NCBI RefSeq assembly: GCF_050003625.1
Contig: NC_134398.1
Coordinates: forward strand, 16,814,997 to 16,878,996
From: Haematobia irritans
Lineage: Eukaryota > Arthropoda > Insecta > Diptera > Muscidae
Length of the DNA: 64,000 nt
Direction: 5' to 3'
Positions within the stretch are counted from its first letter, which is position 1. Each line of letters starts with the position of its first letter. The translations under genes were made by a program, and so were the position numbers. This document shows, one piece after another, positions 22,878 through 34,177 of the stretch. Under the pieces are notes generated by a model. That model saw only the letters and a list, made by a program, of their open reading frames with translations. It did not search any database and had not been told where the DNA came from.

Positions 22878-23707
22878 TAAAGTGAAAAGTACACATGTGC
22901 TTTAAAGTGATGAAGAGAATGATTGGTATTGATTCACTAGTTTTTTTTTTTTTGTTTTCTATTCACTTAAAAGCCTTTTGAGATAATTAACAAAAATTGT
23001 CAAATGTGTAAATTTTTCTAGAGAACATTAATATTTTGGATGGAAATATTGATATTACCTAAATATCATTTATTTTTATTTATTTTTTTTTTTTTTGCGG
23101 ACCAACAAAATACAAAATCTACAAATTATTTCAAAATCTGATATATTTAGCAAATGAAGTGAGATTAGAAAACAATGAACAAAATTATGGCTGACAAAAT
23201 GTTTACATTCTTTTCAATATCCCCACTTAAGTAAATTTTCCATAATCGAATAGGTTTTAAATATATTTGCAATATTATAAAATCCTTTTGTTAATTCAAC
23301 ATTTATTTCCATTGTGACATTTCAATGCAATCCTATTTAAAAAATAAACAAATGTTTGCCACATATTTCAACACTATCATCCTGTTCGAAACAAAGTTTA
23401 TGACTACAAATACGGAAATTGTTATAATAAAAACGTATACAAAAATTAATTGATAAAAAACCGCAGTAAATAAAAATCACATTTATTTTTATTCATATTA
23501 AAATAAATTCCATAATAATGTTGTCAATGTATTATTATTATATTTTTTTTTTTTTGCTGTACCATCATATTTCGTATTCTGGTCGATTTGATAACAAAGT
23601 AGTGGATTCAAACAGAAAGTATTTTGGAATTATGGAGTATATAACGAAATAATATATTGATAAAAATAAATTTCAAATAGGGACTATTGACCTATAGATT
23701 ATCTATG
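22878..23707. other. Non-repetitive AT-rich interval
   Basis: About 830 bp with several T-runs of 9-14 bases and no convincing frame. It separates the hypothetical frame from the family-1 element. Nothing else is seen in it. Confidence 0.45.
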
Positions 23708-25051
23708 TTTATACCCTCCACCATAGGATGGGGGGTATATTAACTTTGTCATTCCGTTTGTAACACATCGAAATATTGCTCTAAGACCCCATAAAGTGTA
23801 TACATTCTGGGTCGTGGTGAAATTCTGAGTCGATCTGAGCATGTCCGTCCGTCCGTCCGTCCGTCCGTCTGTTGAAATCACGCTAACTTCCGAACGAAAC
23901 AAGCTATCCACTTGAAACTTGGCACAAGTAGTTGTTATTGATGGTATTGCAAATGGGCCATATCGGTCCACTTTTACGTATAGCCCCCATATAAACGGAC
24001 ACCCAAATTTGGTTTGCGATCGCTCTAAGAGAAGCAAATTTCATCCGATCCGGCTGAAATTTGGTACATGGTGTTAGTATATGGTCTCTAACAACCATGC
24101 AAAAATTGGTCCACATCGGTCCATAATTATCTATAGCCCCCATATAAACCGATCCCCCGATTTGGCTTGCGAGGCCTTTAAGAGAAGCAAATTTCATCCG
24201 ATCCGGCTGAAATTTGGTACATGGTGTTAGTATATGGTCTCTAACAACCATGCAAAAATTGGTCCACATCGGTCCATAATTATATATAGCCCCCATATAA
24301 ACCGATCACCAGATTTGACCTCCGGAGCCTGTTGGAAGACCACAATTCATCTGATTCAGTTGAAATTTGGTACGTGGTGTTAATATATGGCCTCAAACTC
24401 CCATGCAAAAATTGGTCGAAATCGGTCAATAATTATATATAGCCCCCATATAAACCGATCCCCAGATTTTACCTCCAGAGCCCCTTGGAAGAGCAAAATT
24501 CATCCGATTCGGTTGAAATTTGGTACGTGATGTTAGTATATGGTATCCAACAACCATGCAGGAATTGGTTCGTACCAGTCCATAATTATATATAGCACCC
24601 ATATAAACCGATCCCCAGATTTGACCTCCGGTGCCTTTTGGAGAAGCAAAATTCATCCGATCTGGTTGAAATTTTGTACGTGGTGGTAGTATATGATATT
24701 TAACAACCATGCCAAAAGTGGTCCATATCAGTCCATAATCATATATAGCACCCATATAAACCGATCCCGAGATTTGGTTTTGGAGCCTCTTGGAGGAGCA
24801 AATTTCGTCGGAGTCAGATGAAATATTTCAGTCCATATCGATTCGTAATTATTTGTAGACTTACCTACACATACTTTTTTTGTCTAATGTATACCACGTA
24901 TGGACTAACTCACAATTTAGAAATCGATTTAAAATACCACAACCCAAGTAATTCGATTGTGGATGACAGTCTTTCGTAGAAGTTTCTACGCAATCCATGG
25001 TGGAGGGTACATAAGATTCGGCCTGGCCGAACTTACGGCCGTTTATACTTG
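23708..25051 (+). mobile_element. DINE/Helentron-like element, family 1, copy 1
   Basis: A full-looking copy of about 1.34 kb. Its 5' end TTATACCCTCCACCATAGGA pairs with TGGGGGGTATA to form a hairpin. (GTCC)n then GTCTG follows at about 23845-23870. A run of 153-bp direct repeats begins near 23970; the phrase TATAGCCCCCATATAAAC recurs at 23979, 24132, 24285 and onward. The 3' part includes CATGGTGGAGGGTACATAAG and a GGCCG/CGGCC hairpin 11 bases before ACTTG and a T-run. (GTCY)n and ~150-bp central repeats are known from fly DINE-1/Helentron elements. It has no 29-bp array, unlike the copies at 28.9 and 53.1 kb. The minus-strand frames (23699-24755) are repeat peptides. Confidence 0.75.
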
Positions 25052-25236
25052 TTTTTTTTTTAAGATATACAATTTACTTAATTTTCTTCAAAATAAATAA
25101 AATTTTAATGGAACTAATATTCGTCTGAATAAAATATTTAAGGTTTTCAAAAAGATTTCAGATTGAGAATTAATTGTCTTCGATAATTTTCAGGGGGTTT
25201 GATGACAAATCTTCTCCCAAGCAAATCACTTCATCC
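25052..25236. other. Short unique stretch between two elements
   Basis: About 185 bp between a family-1 3' end and a family-2 copy. It begins with the T-run after ACTTG. No feature is recognised. Confidence 0.4.
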
Positions 25237-26608
25237 AGTATGTGTGAACACATTTTTGTGATCAAAGTCTAGGTCGCAATTTAAGTCCAATCGCCTTCAA
25301 ATTTGGCACATGTTCCTAATTTGTGTCAGAATATAACCCTATTGATTTTGGAATAAATCGGTTCAGATTTAGATATAGCACCCATATATATCTTTCGCCC
25401 GATATGCACTAATATGGACCCAGCAGCCAGATTTTTTTACCGTTTTGCTTGAAATTTTGTACAAACATAACACTTAGTCGTATAGTCGTATGTGAAAAAT
25501 TTGATTGAAATCGGTTCAGATTTAGATATAGCTCCCATATATATCTTTCGCCCGATATGGACTTATATGGCCCAGAAGCCAGATTTTTGGCCGAATTTGG
25601 TTGAAATTTTGCACCAGGAGTACAATTAGTAGTATAGTCAAGTGTGAAAAATTTGATTGAAATCGGTTCAGATTTAGATATAGCTCCTATATATATCTTT
25701 CGCCCGATATGGACTAATATGGTCCTAAAAGCCAGAGTTTTTGCCCAATTTGGTTGAAATTTTGCACAGGGAGTAGATTTAGCATTTTAGCTATGCGTGC
25801 CAAATTCGTTTGAAATCGATTCCGATTTAGATATAGCTCCCATATATATCTTTCGCCCGATATGGACTAATATGGTCCCAGAAGCCAGAGTTTTGGCCCA
25901 ATTTGTTTGAAATTTTGCGCTAGGAGTACAATTGGTAGTATAGTCATGTGTGCCAAATTTGATTGAAATCGGTTCAGATTTAGATATAGCTCCCATATAT
26001 ATCTTTCGCCCGATATGGACTAATATGGTTCTAATAGCAAGAGTTTTGGCCCAATTTGGTTGAAATTTTGCACAGGGAGTAGATTTAGCATTGTGGCTAT
26101 GCGTGCCAAATTTGGTTGAAATCGGTTCAGATTTAGATATAGCTCCCATATATATGTTTTTCTGATTTCGACAAAAATGGTCAAAATACCAACATTTTCC
26201 TTGTAAAATCGCCACTGCTTAGTCGAAAAGTTGCAAAAATTACTCTAATTTTCCTAAACTTGTAATACATATATATCGAGCGATAAATCATAAATAAACT
26301 TTTGCGAAGTTTCCTTAAAATTGCTTCAGATTTAAATGTTTCCCCTATTTTTTTACTAACATTGTGTTCCACCCTAATGCATTAGCCGACTTAAAATTTG
26401 AGTCTATAGATTTTGTAGAAGTCCTATCAAATTCTGTCCAGATCGAGTGATATTTAAATGTATGTATTTGGGACAAACCTTTATATATAGCCCCCAACAC
26501 ATTTGACGGATGTGATATCGAAATCGAATCGAAAATTTAGATCTACAAAGTGGTGCAGGGTATAATATAGTCGGCCCCGCCCGACTTTAGACTTTCCTTA
26601 CTTGTTTT
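25237..26608 (+). mobile_element. DINE/Helentron-like element, family 2, copy 1 (5'-truncated)
   Basis: Lacks the 5' hairpin and most of the GTCY run and begins at GTGAACACATTTTTGTGATC. At least six 153-bp repeats follow; GATATAGC is at 25372, 25525, 25677, 25830, 25983 and 26136. The 3' end has AGTGGTGCAGGGTATAATAT, the hairpin AGTCGG-CCCCGC-CCGACT and CTTTCCTTACTTG. The minus-strand 142-residue frame (25787-26215) is the 51-residue repeat peptide. Confidence 0.75.
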
Positions 26609-26639
26609 TATTTGTTTTTTTTTTTATTTATTTTAAGAA

Positions 26640-28170
26640 CAGAAATCGGTCTATATCGATGCCTTACCAAATGGACAGGTGCGATATAGATTTTTGAGGT
26701 TCTACAATACTAGTATATTTCTATTTTCGAGCAAATCGGATAAAAACTATGGATTCTAAAAGCCCAATGAGTTAAATCGGGAGATCGGTCTATGTGGGGG
26801 CTATACCAAAACATGGGTCGACACACACCATATTCAGCTGACCATTTTGTGGTCAGCCGGATACTAGAAGTCCTAGAAATAACCCAGCAAAAAAATGGAG
26901 CACTATTTCAGCAGGATTGTAAGGGAGATAGGCAGTACCAACTGCTTACAAAACAACCCAATCAGCGCTGATTTTTGTGGGCGATGTCCCAATTTAGAGC
27001 AGCTTCTACATAGCGCTGATATAATTGCTCATTTTAATAGAAATATTGCTCAGAATTGATATATAATCTTAAGTATAGCATTGTTGGCGTGAAGGAAAAC
27101 AGCACTATTTTTCATGCATCTATACTGCCTGAATTGGTTGCAATAACCTAAACGAATGATCATAAACTAATGTGATCACTCGTTTACGTTATTACCATCG
27201 ATTCATGCAGTGTGGATGCACTGCCTACTTTATTGTATACCAAAAAGCGCAACTAAACTCTTACTACTGAATGGGGCCTATACCAAAACATGGACCATTA
27301 CCCACCATTTTCGACACACCTCTTAATGGTCCTCAAATTCCCCTATCAGACAAATTGGGTAAAAACTACGAATTTTAGAAGCCCAAGAAGTATAGTCGAG
27401 AGATCAGTCTATATGGCGGCTATACCCAAACATGGACCGATAAGCACCATTTTCGGCACACCTTTTGATGGTGCTAAAATACCTCTGGAGTTCAACTTTC
27501 TGGCAAATTGGATAAAAACTACGGATTTTAAAGCCCATGAAGTAAAATCGGGAGATCGGTCAATATGGGGGCTATATGAAAACTTGGACCGATACATCCT
27601 ATTTTCGCCACACCTAATTGTGATCCTAGAATACCTCTAGATTTCAAATTTCATGCAAATTAGATAGAAAATACAGTTTCTAAACGCCCAAGAAGCAAAA
27701 TCGGGAGATCGGTCTATATGGGGGCTATACCAAAAGATGGACCGATACGGACCATTTTCACCGCACCTCTTTATGGTCCTAAAATACCTCCCAAAATACC
27801 TCTAGATTTCCAATTTCAGGCAAATTGGATAAAAACTACGATTTTTATAAGCCCAAGACCCCAACTCGGGAATTCGGTTTATATGGGGACTATATAAAAA
27901 CTTAGACCGATATAGCCCATCTTCGAACTTGACCTGCTTGCAAACCAAAAACGAATCTGTGCCAAATTTCTGAACGATAGCGCCATTATTGAAAGCCGTA
28001 GCGTGACAGACACACAGACAGACAGACGGACATGCATATATTGGCTTGGAATTTCTCCCTGATCAAGAATATATATACTTTATATAGTCTGAAATCGATA
28101 TTTCGTTGTGTTACAAACAATGGCAAACTTATTATACCCCCATCACCATTCTATGGTGGTGGATATAAAA
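26640..28170 (-). mobile_element. DINE/Helentron-like element, family 3, copy 1 (interrupted)
   Basis: Reverse-oriented. The 5' end of the element is at the right (TATACCCCCATCACCATTCT on the plus strand, complement of the family-3 start), preceded by an ACAGACAGACGG GTCY-type run at about 28008-28030. 153-bp repeats with GGTCTATATGGGGGCTATA-like phrases fill the interior. The left end lacks the usual ACAAGTATATAC terminus. Unrelated sequence with a 48-bp-arm hairpin interrupts it at about 26880-27265. Confidence 0.7.
26880..27265. mobile_element. Insertion with imperfect 48-bp inverted repeat
   Basis: Sequence unrelated to family 3 sits inside the family-3 copy. Arms 27115-27162 and 27173-27220 are inverted complements with about 10 mismatches and a 10-base loop. 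A CAGCGCTGAT motif occurs near 26960 and again in the form TAGCGCTGAT near 27010. The edges are not sharp enough to name a target duplication. A fold-back MITE is the likeliest reading. Confidence 0.5.
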
Positions 28171-28224
28171 ATGTCACATAGAGGCTATGAGAACTTTAAT
28201 AATTTATTATTTTATTATTTATCA

Positions 28225-28815
28225 TTTTGACAAAATTTTCTATAGAAATAAAATTTTGACAATATGTTCTTTTGCAGAAATGTTCTCTAGAAATAAAGTT
28301 TTAACACAATTTTCTATAGAAATACAATTTTTACAAAATTTTCTATGGAAATTACATTTTGACAAAATTTTCTATAGAAATAAAATTTTGACAAAATTTT
28401 TACAAAAATAAAATTTTTTTACAAAATATTCTTTATAAATAAAATTTTGCAGAAATTTTCTATAGAAATAAAATTTTGACAAATTTTCTATGGAAATAAA
28501 ATGTTGATAAAATTTTCTATAGAAATAAAATTTTGACTAATTTTGCTATAGAACCAAACTTTCTATGGAAATAAAATGTTGACAAAATTTTCTATAGAAA
28601 TAAAATTTTGACAAAATTTTCTATAGAAATAAAATTTTGACAAAATTTTCTAAAGAAATAAATTGTTGACAAAATTTTCTAAAGAAATAAACTATTGACA
28701 AAATTTTCTATAGAAATAAAATTTTGGCACAGAATAAGATTTTGACAAAATTTTCTATAGAAATGAAATTATGACAAAATTTTCTATAAAAATAAAATTT
28801 TTACAAAACTTGATC
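28225..28815 (-). repeat. 29-bp satellite block S7
   Basis: About 20 minus-polarity monomers just beyond the 5' end of the reverse family-3 element, whose orientation matches. The plus-strand 74-residue frame at 28187-28411 is partly satellite. Confidence 0.9.
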
Positions 28816-28880
28816 GGAAAATATTGTACATAAAATGAACACAATATTTTTAAATGTTATATTCACATAATAAATTTAAT

Positions 28881-30160
28881 ACAAGTATATACGACCGTAA
28901 GTTCGGCCAGGACGAAGTTTATATTGCGTAGAAACTTCTTAAAACCTCCTAACACCGTCTTCTAAATTGTAAGTAAGTCCATACGTGGTATATATTAAAT
29001 CAAAAAAGACCGATTAAATACGTCTATAATTCAGTTTGACAAAATTTCCTATAGAAATAAAATTTTGACAAAAATTTTCTACAGAAATAACATTTTAACA
29101 AAATTTTCTATAGAAATAAAATTTTCACAAAATTTTCTAAAGAAATACAATTTTGACAAAGTTTTCTATAGAAATAAAGTTTTGACAAAATTTTCTATAG
29201 AAATAAAATTTTCACAAAATTTTCTATAGAAATCAAATTTTAACAAAATTTTCTATAGAAATAAAATTTTGAGAAAATTTTCTATAGAAATAAAATTTTG
29301 ACTAAATTTTCTATAGAAATAAAATTTTGACCAAATTTTCTATAGAAATAAAATTTAGATAGATTATTTTTGGCTCGAGTGGCAGCCATGATTATGAACC
29401 GATATGGACCAATTTTTTGTGATTGGAGAACGGCTATATATAACTATAGATTTTGCTCTTAAAACATGTTTGAGGTGATCATATTCCTTCTCTGGGTGTA
29501 TGGGGGCTATATATAATTATGGACCGACGTAGACCAATTTTTGCATGCTTATTATATACCATATACTAACACCATGTTCCAAATTTCAACCGGATCGGAT
29601 GAAATTTGCTTCTCTTAGAGGCTCCGCAAACCAAATCTGGGGATCGGTTTATATGAGGCCTATATCAAATTGTGAAGCGATGTGGACCAGTTTTTGCATG
29701 TATATTAGAAACCATATACTAACACCACGTTCCATATTTGAACCGGATCGTATGAATTTTGCTCCTTCAAGAGGCTCCGGAGATCAAACCTGGAGAACGG
29801 TTTATATGGGGGCTATATATAATTATGGTCCAATTTTTGCATGGTTTTTAGAGACCATATACCGACACCATATACCAAATTTCAGTCGGATCAAGTGAAA
29901 TTTGAGGCTCCGCAAGCCAAATCTGGTGATCGGTTTATATGGGAGCTATATGTAAAAGTGGACCGATATGGCCAATTTGCAATACCATCCGACCTACATC
30001 GATAGTCGATAGCTTGTTTCGTTCGGAAGTTAGCGTGATTTCAACAGACGGACGGACGGACGGACGGACATTCTTAGATCGACTCAGAATTTCACCTCGA
30101 CAAATGTGTTACAACCGGAATGACAAAGTTAATATACTCCTCTGGTGGAGGGTATAATAA
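28881..30160 (-). mobile_element. DINE/Helentron-like element, family 1, copy 2, with internal satellite
   Basis: Reverse-oriented and nearly complete. On the plus strand it runs ACAAGTATATACGACCGTAA (3' terminus), then a subterminal piece shared with the copies at 23.7 and 53.1 kb (CTAACACCGTCTTCTAAATT, CCATACGTGGTATA), about 11 monomers of 29-bp satellite, the junction TTTTTGGCTCGAGTGGCAGCC, the 153-bp repeats, (GACG)n at 30045-30070, and GGTGGAGGGTATAATAA. The order is the mirror image of the copy at 53.1 kb. The plus-strand frames at 29545-30157 are repeat peptides. Confidence 0.8.
29036..29358 (-). repeat. 29-bp satellite S8, internal to a DINE-like element
   Basis: Eleven well-kept monomers, homogeneous compared with the old blocks. 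They lie between the subterminal 3' module and the GGCTCGAGTGGCAGCC junction of the surrounding element. Confidence 0.93.
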
Positions 30161-30779
30161 TGGTGGAGGATGTAATAACACGTAACACATAAAATTCTAC
30201 CAGTTGTAATATTGTAATTTACATACATACTCGTATATTATATTCGAATAAATATATAAGCAAATGTATTAATTTGATTTTATTCCCACCTATATGTAGT
30301 ACAAAAACATCTTAATTGTTTGTGTTCTCATCATCTGTATACAAACATGTGAATTGGTAATTTTTGTTTTCATTGCAATATCCAACACCTTTTATATCGA
30401 ATGTAATGAAAATCAAATTAAAATACACACAGATTTTTAAACATTTAATAGCCTGGTTGGTCACTTGAACTGTTATTGGAGAAAAATACTTGTACTTCCA
30501 TACGAGGCCTTTGTAACAAGAAACTTCCATTAATATGGAGAAATTTGTACACCTCACAAATACTTTCGAAAAAAATTTAAGCAAGAATAATTATGAATTC
30601 AAGCAATATGATTTACCCGATATAGAGGATCCATATTAATGAATATGGCAGAAATCTGAGCGGTGGATGTTATTGAGCCTTGGCAGCTCGTTCGTCAGTC
30701 TATATAACATTTGTAAGTTGTAGATATTGGTTTTAGGTCCCATATAATAGTTACTGATCACAAATAATGCCAATTATCT
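30161..30779. other. Mostly unique interval
   Basis: Begins with a second small GGTGGAGGATGTAATAA echo of the element end, then AT-rich unique sequence. A 90-codon minus-strand frame (30312-30584) is Lys/Asn/Tyr/Phe-rich, without recognisable features, and I do not call it a gene. Confidence 0.4.
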
Positions 30780-30905
30780 TTGGCTCACTTGGAATTTTTC
30801 CGTCCGTTCTTGTACTATATGTTGGGAACTTCTCTCTTGTCAATGAGAGCTGACCGATTCTATGTTAAGCTCAATTTGGGAGAACCTCTTCAATATGAAA
30901 AACAT
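30780..30905 (-). repeat. Diverged fragment of the tRNA-derived SINE
   Basis: GGCTCACTTGGA, GGGAACTTCTCTCTTGTCAA, TGAGAGCTGACCGATTCTAT and GTTAAGCTCAAT match in order the SINE body at 52465-52565 (GGCTCACTTAGAC, GTGAACTTCTCTCATATCAC, TGAGTGCTGCCCGATTCCAT, GTTAAGCTCAATG). The promoter half is absent. It is far more diverged than the other two copies, so it is an old insertion. The 87-codon plus-strand frame across it (30780-31043) is therefore unlikely to be a gene. Confidence 0.6.
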
Positions 30906-31786
30906 CAGGCAGATTTAGATAAATCTCCCATAATTACTTACCGCTTTAATACTTGCATTTTTATAATTTTTAATCATCTAAAAGTTTTTTTTTGTGTCAT
31001 ATTTACTTTAGTTTCCTTTTCACAAAAATTTTCTATTTCATAAACTCTTTACATATCCCCACTGGTATCATTAATACCTACACTACCTACTCGTCAATTC
31101 AATATGAATGTAGAATAGCATCAATGAAGAATAACATCAACAGCAATAAAGGAATCACCTCTTAATGAAAACAAATATAAAAGCAATCATTCATGGTGTA
31201 AAAGAAATACAAATATAAGTGTAAATACATTCATAGACTCCGGATACTTATTTTTCATTGATTGATAAAAGTGTTGCAATGAATGAATGAATGAATGAAG
31301 TGAAAACAAAAGAGAGCAACCATCAGCCAAAGGCTTCCATTGAAAATTCTCTCACTCTGTCACAGATTGAATAAACAAAAGTCCCATATTCACAAACATA
31401 CACACATACAAGTACGTAGAGATGAAATGACCTACTCAAAACATCACAACATCGTCAACATCATCATCCTCATCATTGCCGCACTCAATATATCATCCAA
31501 CAACACTTCAAACGCTACTGCAGTGATTTATAGGAGAAACACACACACTCAAGTGCGCACACATACACAACACACAAAATTGAAAACATATCGGTTAAAA
31601 TAATAACTTACATAAATAAATAAACATCGATGACATATTGCAATGTTCATGGATATTAGAATGGGTATAGAATATTAATTTACACAGATAACAAAAAATA
31701 TTGACGTAATATGAAAGATTATGCAACCTATAGTTGATGACCATAATTTGGAGAAAACTCTACAAAAAAAATTCCAAACAAATCTA
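30906..31786. other. Unique interval with CA-rich tract
   Basis: About 880 bp of non-satellite DNA. It includes (GAAT)n near 31280-31300 and CACACACTC / CACACAT clusters near 31390 and 31540-31575. The plus-strand frame 31340-31603 is His/Thr/Asn-rich because of those clusters and is not supported as a gene. Confidence 0.45.
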
Positions 31787-31818
31787 CTACAGAAAATTTT
31801 GTCAAAATTTTATTTTTA
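31787..31818 (+). repeat. 29-bp satellite, left side of block S9
   Basis: A single monomer remains to the left of MITE-2. Its TA (31817-31818) is the presumed target of that insertion. The array resumes at 32271. Confidence 0.75.
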
Positions 31819-32270
31819 CAGAGAAAAAAATTTCCGTAGTTAAACTAACGCTAAATTTAACTTATTTTTATTGGAAAAAAAAATATTTGCTAGCAGTTAA
31901 ATTTTATTATTTTTCGAAATTTTCTACAGCTTAATGAAATCTTACTTTTTTATGTATGTCTCAAAAATTTTATGAACTAAACGTGAGTATAAAGTTCAAT
32001 GACCGTACACATAAGTTCAATATGAACTAAAGCAAACGAAGATTTTCGTACGATTCATAAAAATAGTAAGAATGAACTACTGTATGGTTAAAATGGTGAT
32101 GATTTGGCGCCAATGATTTTCTTCTGCAGTTAAAAAGTACAACAGGGTATTAAATTTTCGTGGTTTTAACAACGCTTTGTGGAAATCTCAAAATGTAGAG
32201 TAAAATTTAGTTCAGTCTTCGTGCGAGGTAGTTTATTCTTCCTATAAAACAGTTCACTTTTTTTTCCGTG
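31819..32270. mobile_element. TA-flanked MITE, 452 bp (MITE-2)
   Basis: Inserted in a satellite monomer: TTTTTA/CAGAGAAAAAAATTT on the left and TTTTTTTTCCGTG/TAGAGAAAA on the right. The right end AGTTCACTTTTTTTTCCGTG is the complement of the start of MITE-3 at 59034 (CACTCAAAAAAAAGTGAACT) with small changes, so the two belong to one family and lie in opposite orientations. No frame is present. Confidence 0.7.
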
Positions 32271-33430
32271 TAGAGAAAAGTTTTCCAAATGTCATTTCTT
32301 TAGAAAATATTGCTAAAATTTTATTTCTATAGAAAATGTTACCCAAAATATTATTTCTATAGAAAATGTTACCCAAAATATTATTTCTATAGAAAATTTT
32401 ATCTATAGAAAATTTTGTAAAAATTTTATTTCTGTACAAAATTTTGTCAAAATTTAAATTCTACAGAAAATTTTGTCAAAATTTTATTTCTATAGAAAAT
32501 TTTGTCAAAACTTTATTTCTATAGAAAATTTTGTCAAAATTTTATTTCTACAGAAAGTTTTGTCAAGATTTTATTTCTATAAAAAATTTGGCAACATTTT
32601 ATTCCTGTAGAAAATTTTGCCAAAACTTTATTTCTATAGAAAATTTGTTCAACATTATTTTTATAGCAAATTTTGTCAAAATTTTATTTCTATAGAAAAT
32701 TTTGTAAAAAATTTATTTCTATAGAAAATTTTGTCAAAATTTTATTTCTATAGAAAATTTTGTCAAAATTTTATTTCTATAGAAAATTTTGTCAAAATTT
32801 TATTTCTATAGAAAATTTTGTAAAAATTTAATTTCTATAGCAAATTTTGTCAAAATTTTATTTCTATAGCAAATTTTGTCAAAATTTTATTTCTATAGGA
32901 AATTTTGTCAAAATTTTATTTCTATAGAAAATTTTTTCAACATTATCTTTTTATAGAAAAGTTTGTCAAAATTTTATTTGTATAGATAATTTTGTAAACA
33001 TTTTATTTCTATAGAAAATTTTGTCAACATTTTATTTCTATAAAAAATTTGGCAAAATTTTATTCCTGTAGAAAATTTTGCCAAAACTTTATTTCTATAG
33101 AAAATTTTTTCAACATTATTTTTTATAGAAAATTTTGTCAAAATTTTATTTCTATAGATAATTTTGTCAACATTTTATTTCTATAGAAAATTTTGTCAAC
33201 ATTTTATTTCTATAAAAAATTTGGCAAAATTTTATTCCTGTAGAAAATTTTGCCAAAACTTTATTTCTATAGAAAATTTTTTCAACATTATTTTTTATAG
33301 AAAATTTTGTCAAAATTTTATTGCTATAGATAATTTTGTCAACATTTTATTTCTTTAGATAATTTTGTCAACATTTTATTTCTATAGAAAATTTTGTCAA
33401 AATTTTATTTCATTGGAAGACTTTGTTAAA
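32271..33430 (+). repeat. 29-bp satellite block S9
   Basis: About 40 plus-polarity monomers. A five-monomer unit beginning with TTTGGCAAAATTTTATTCCT is repeated near 32585, 33045 and 33220; the last two are about 175 bp apart and almost identical. The plus-strand frame 33164-33358 is a satellite peptide. Confidence 0.94.
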
Positions 33431-33433
33431 ATT

Positions 33434-33650
33434 TTATATTTCATGTTAGCCTGATACCGAAAACAGGCAATTGACGTCCAAATACATTATATCTAATTAT
33501 ACAATTATTTTTCGAGCTTTATGGACAGATATAGATTAAGGAACATGGTTAATAGAGTCATTGAAAAGAAAACGGCAGATACAAATCTATACACGCCTGG
33601 ACTGTACATGTTTCGGTTCGGGCGAATGAACCTTTCCACAGCCTTTAGTA
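33434..33650 (+). mobile_element. Fold-back element, copy 3 (one arm, loop in opposite orientation)
   Basis: Has the terminus TATATTTCATGTTAGCCTGA and the same left arm as copy 1, up to TAATAGAGTCATTGAAAAGA. The loop sequence that follows (CAAATCTATACACGCCTGGA, then CTGTACATG) is the reverse complement of the loop order in copy 1. The second arm is missing; unique sequence follows. Confidence 0.75.
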
Positions 33651-34032
33651 TAGATCTGGCTGGGAGAGATAACTCAATTTTGGGCCCTTTATGCTAACTC
33701 CTTATGGAGAAAACATTTGGGAAATTTCCTCTTACAAATTGAATCATCTTTTCTCCCACTGTACATCATCTTTTCATATAACTTACAAGTCCCTTAATCT
33801 TATTTTTATTTCGTTTTGTTACATAGTAATGCAACAACACGAAATTTATTTTTAGAAAGCTAATTTGTTAGAATTCACCTAAGTGGTGAACAGTCGAACA
33901 ATGCTTATTGTTCCTACAGTCAACTACAACATGTGACAATTTACAGAAACTGGTTTCCAGGATACAACAACAATTCTAATGCGTACATTAGTCGTGTTTT
34001 TTTTCCTAGTTTTACGACGGGCTTATCGTTGC
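33651..34032. other. Unique interval between two fold-back copies
   Basis: About 380 bp not found elsewhere in the window. It lies between a left-end fold-back copy and a complete 137-bp one, so it could be interior sequence of a longer relative. No frame or motif is recognised. Confidence 0.35.
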
Positions 34033-34169
34033 TTATTATATTTCATGTTAGCCTGATACCGAAAACAGGCAATTGACGTCCAAATGCATTATATCTAATT
34101 ATACAATTATTTTTCGAGCTTTATGGACAGATATAGATTTCGGTATCAGGCTAACATGAAATATAATAA
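34033..34169 (+). mobile_element. Complete short fold-back element, 137 bp (copy 4)
   Basis: Perfect 32-bp inverted ends occupy 34033-34064 (TTATTATATTTCATGTTAGC...) and 34138-34169. Between them lies only the first half of the usual arm (AATTGACGTCCAAATGCATT to GGACAGATATAG). This copy shows that TTATTATATTTCATG is the true terminus of the family and that both ends can be present. It has no coding capacity. Confidence 0.8.
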
Positions 34170-34177
34170 TAATTGCG

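Noticed and set aside
23845..23870. (GTCC)n run as an independent microsatellite
   Set aside because: It is at the same position in every element copy with a complete 5' region, so it is a fixed part of the element.
31340..31603. His/Thr-rich 87-codon plus-strand frame
   Set aside because: Its composition follows CA-rich simple-sequence clusters; no other support.
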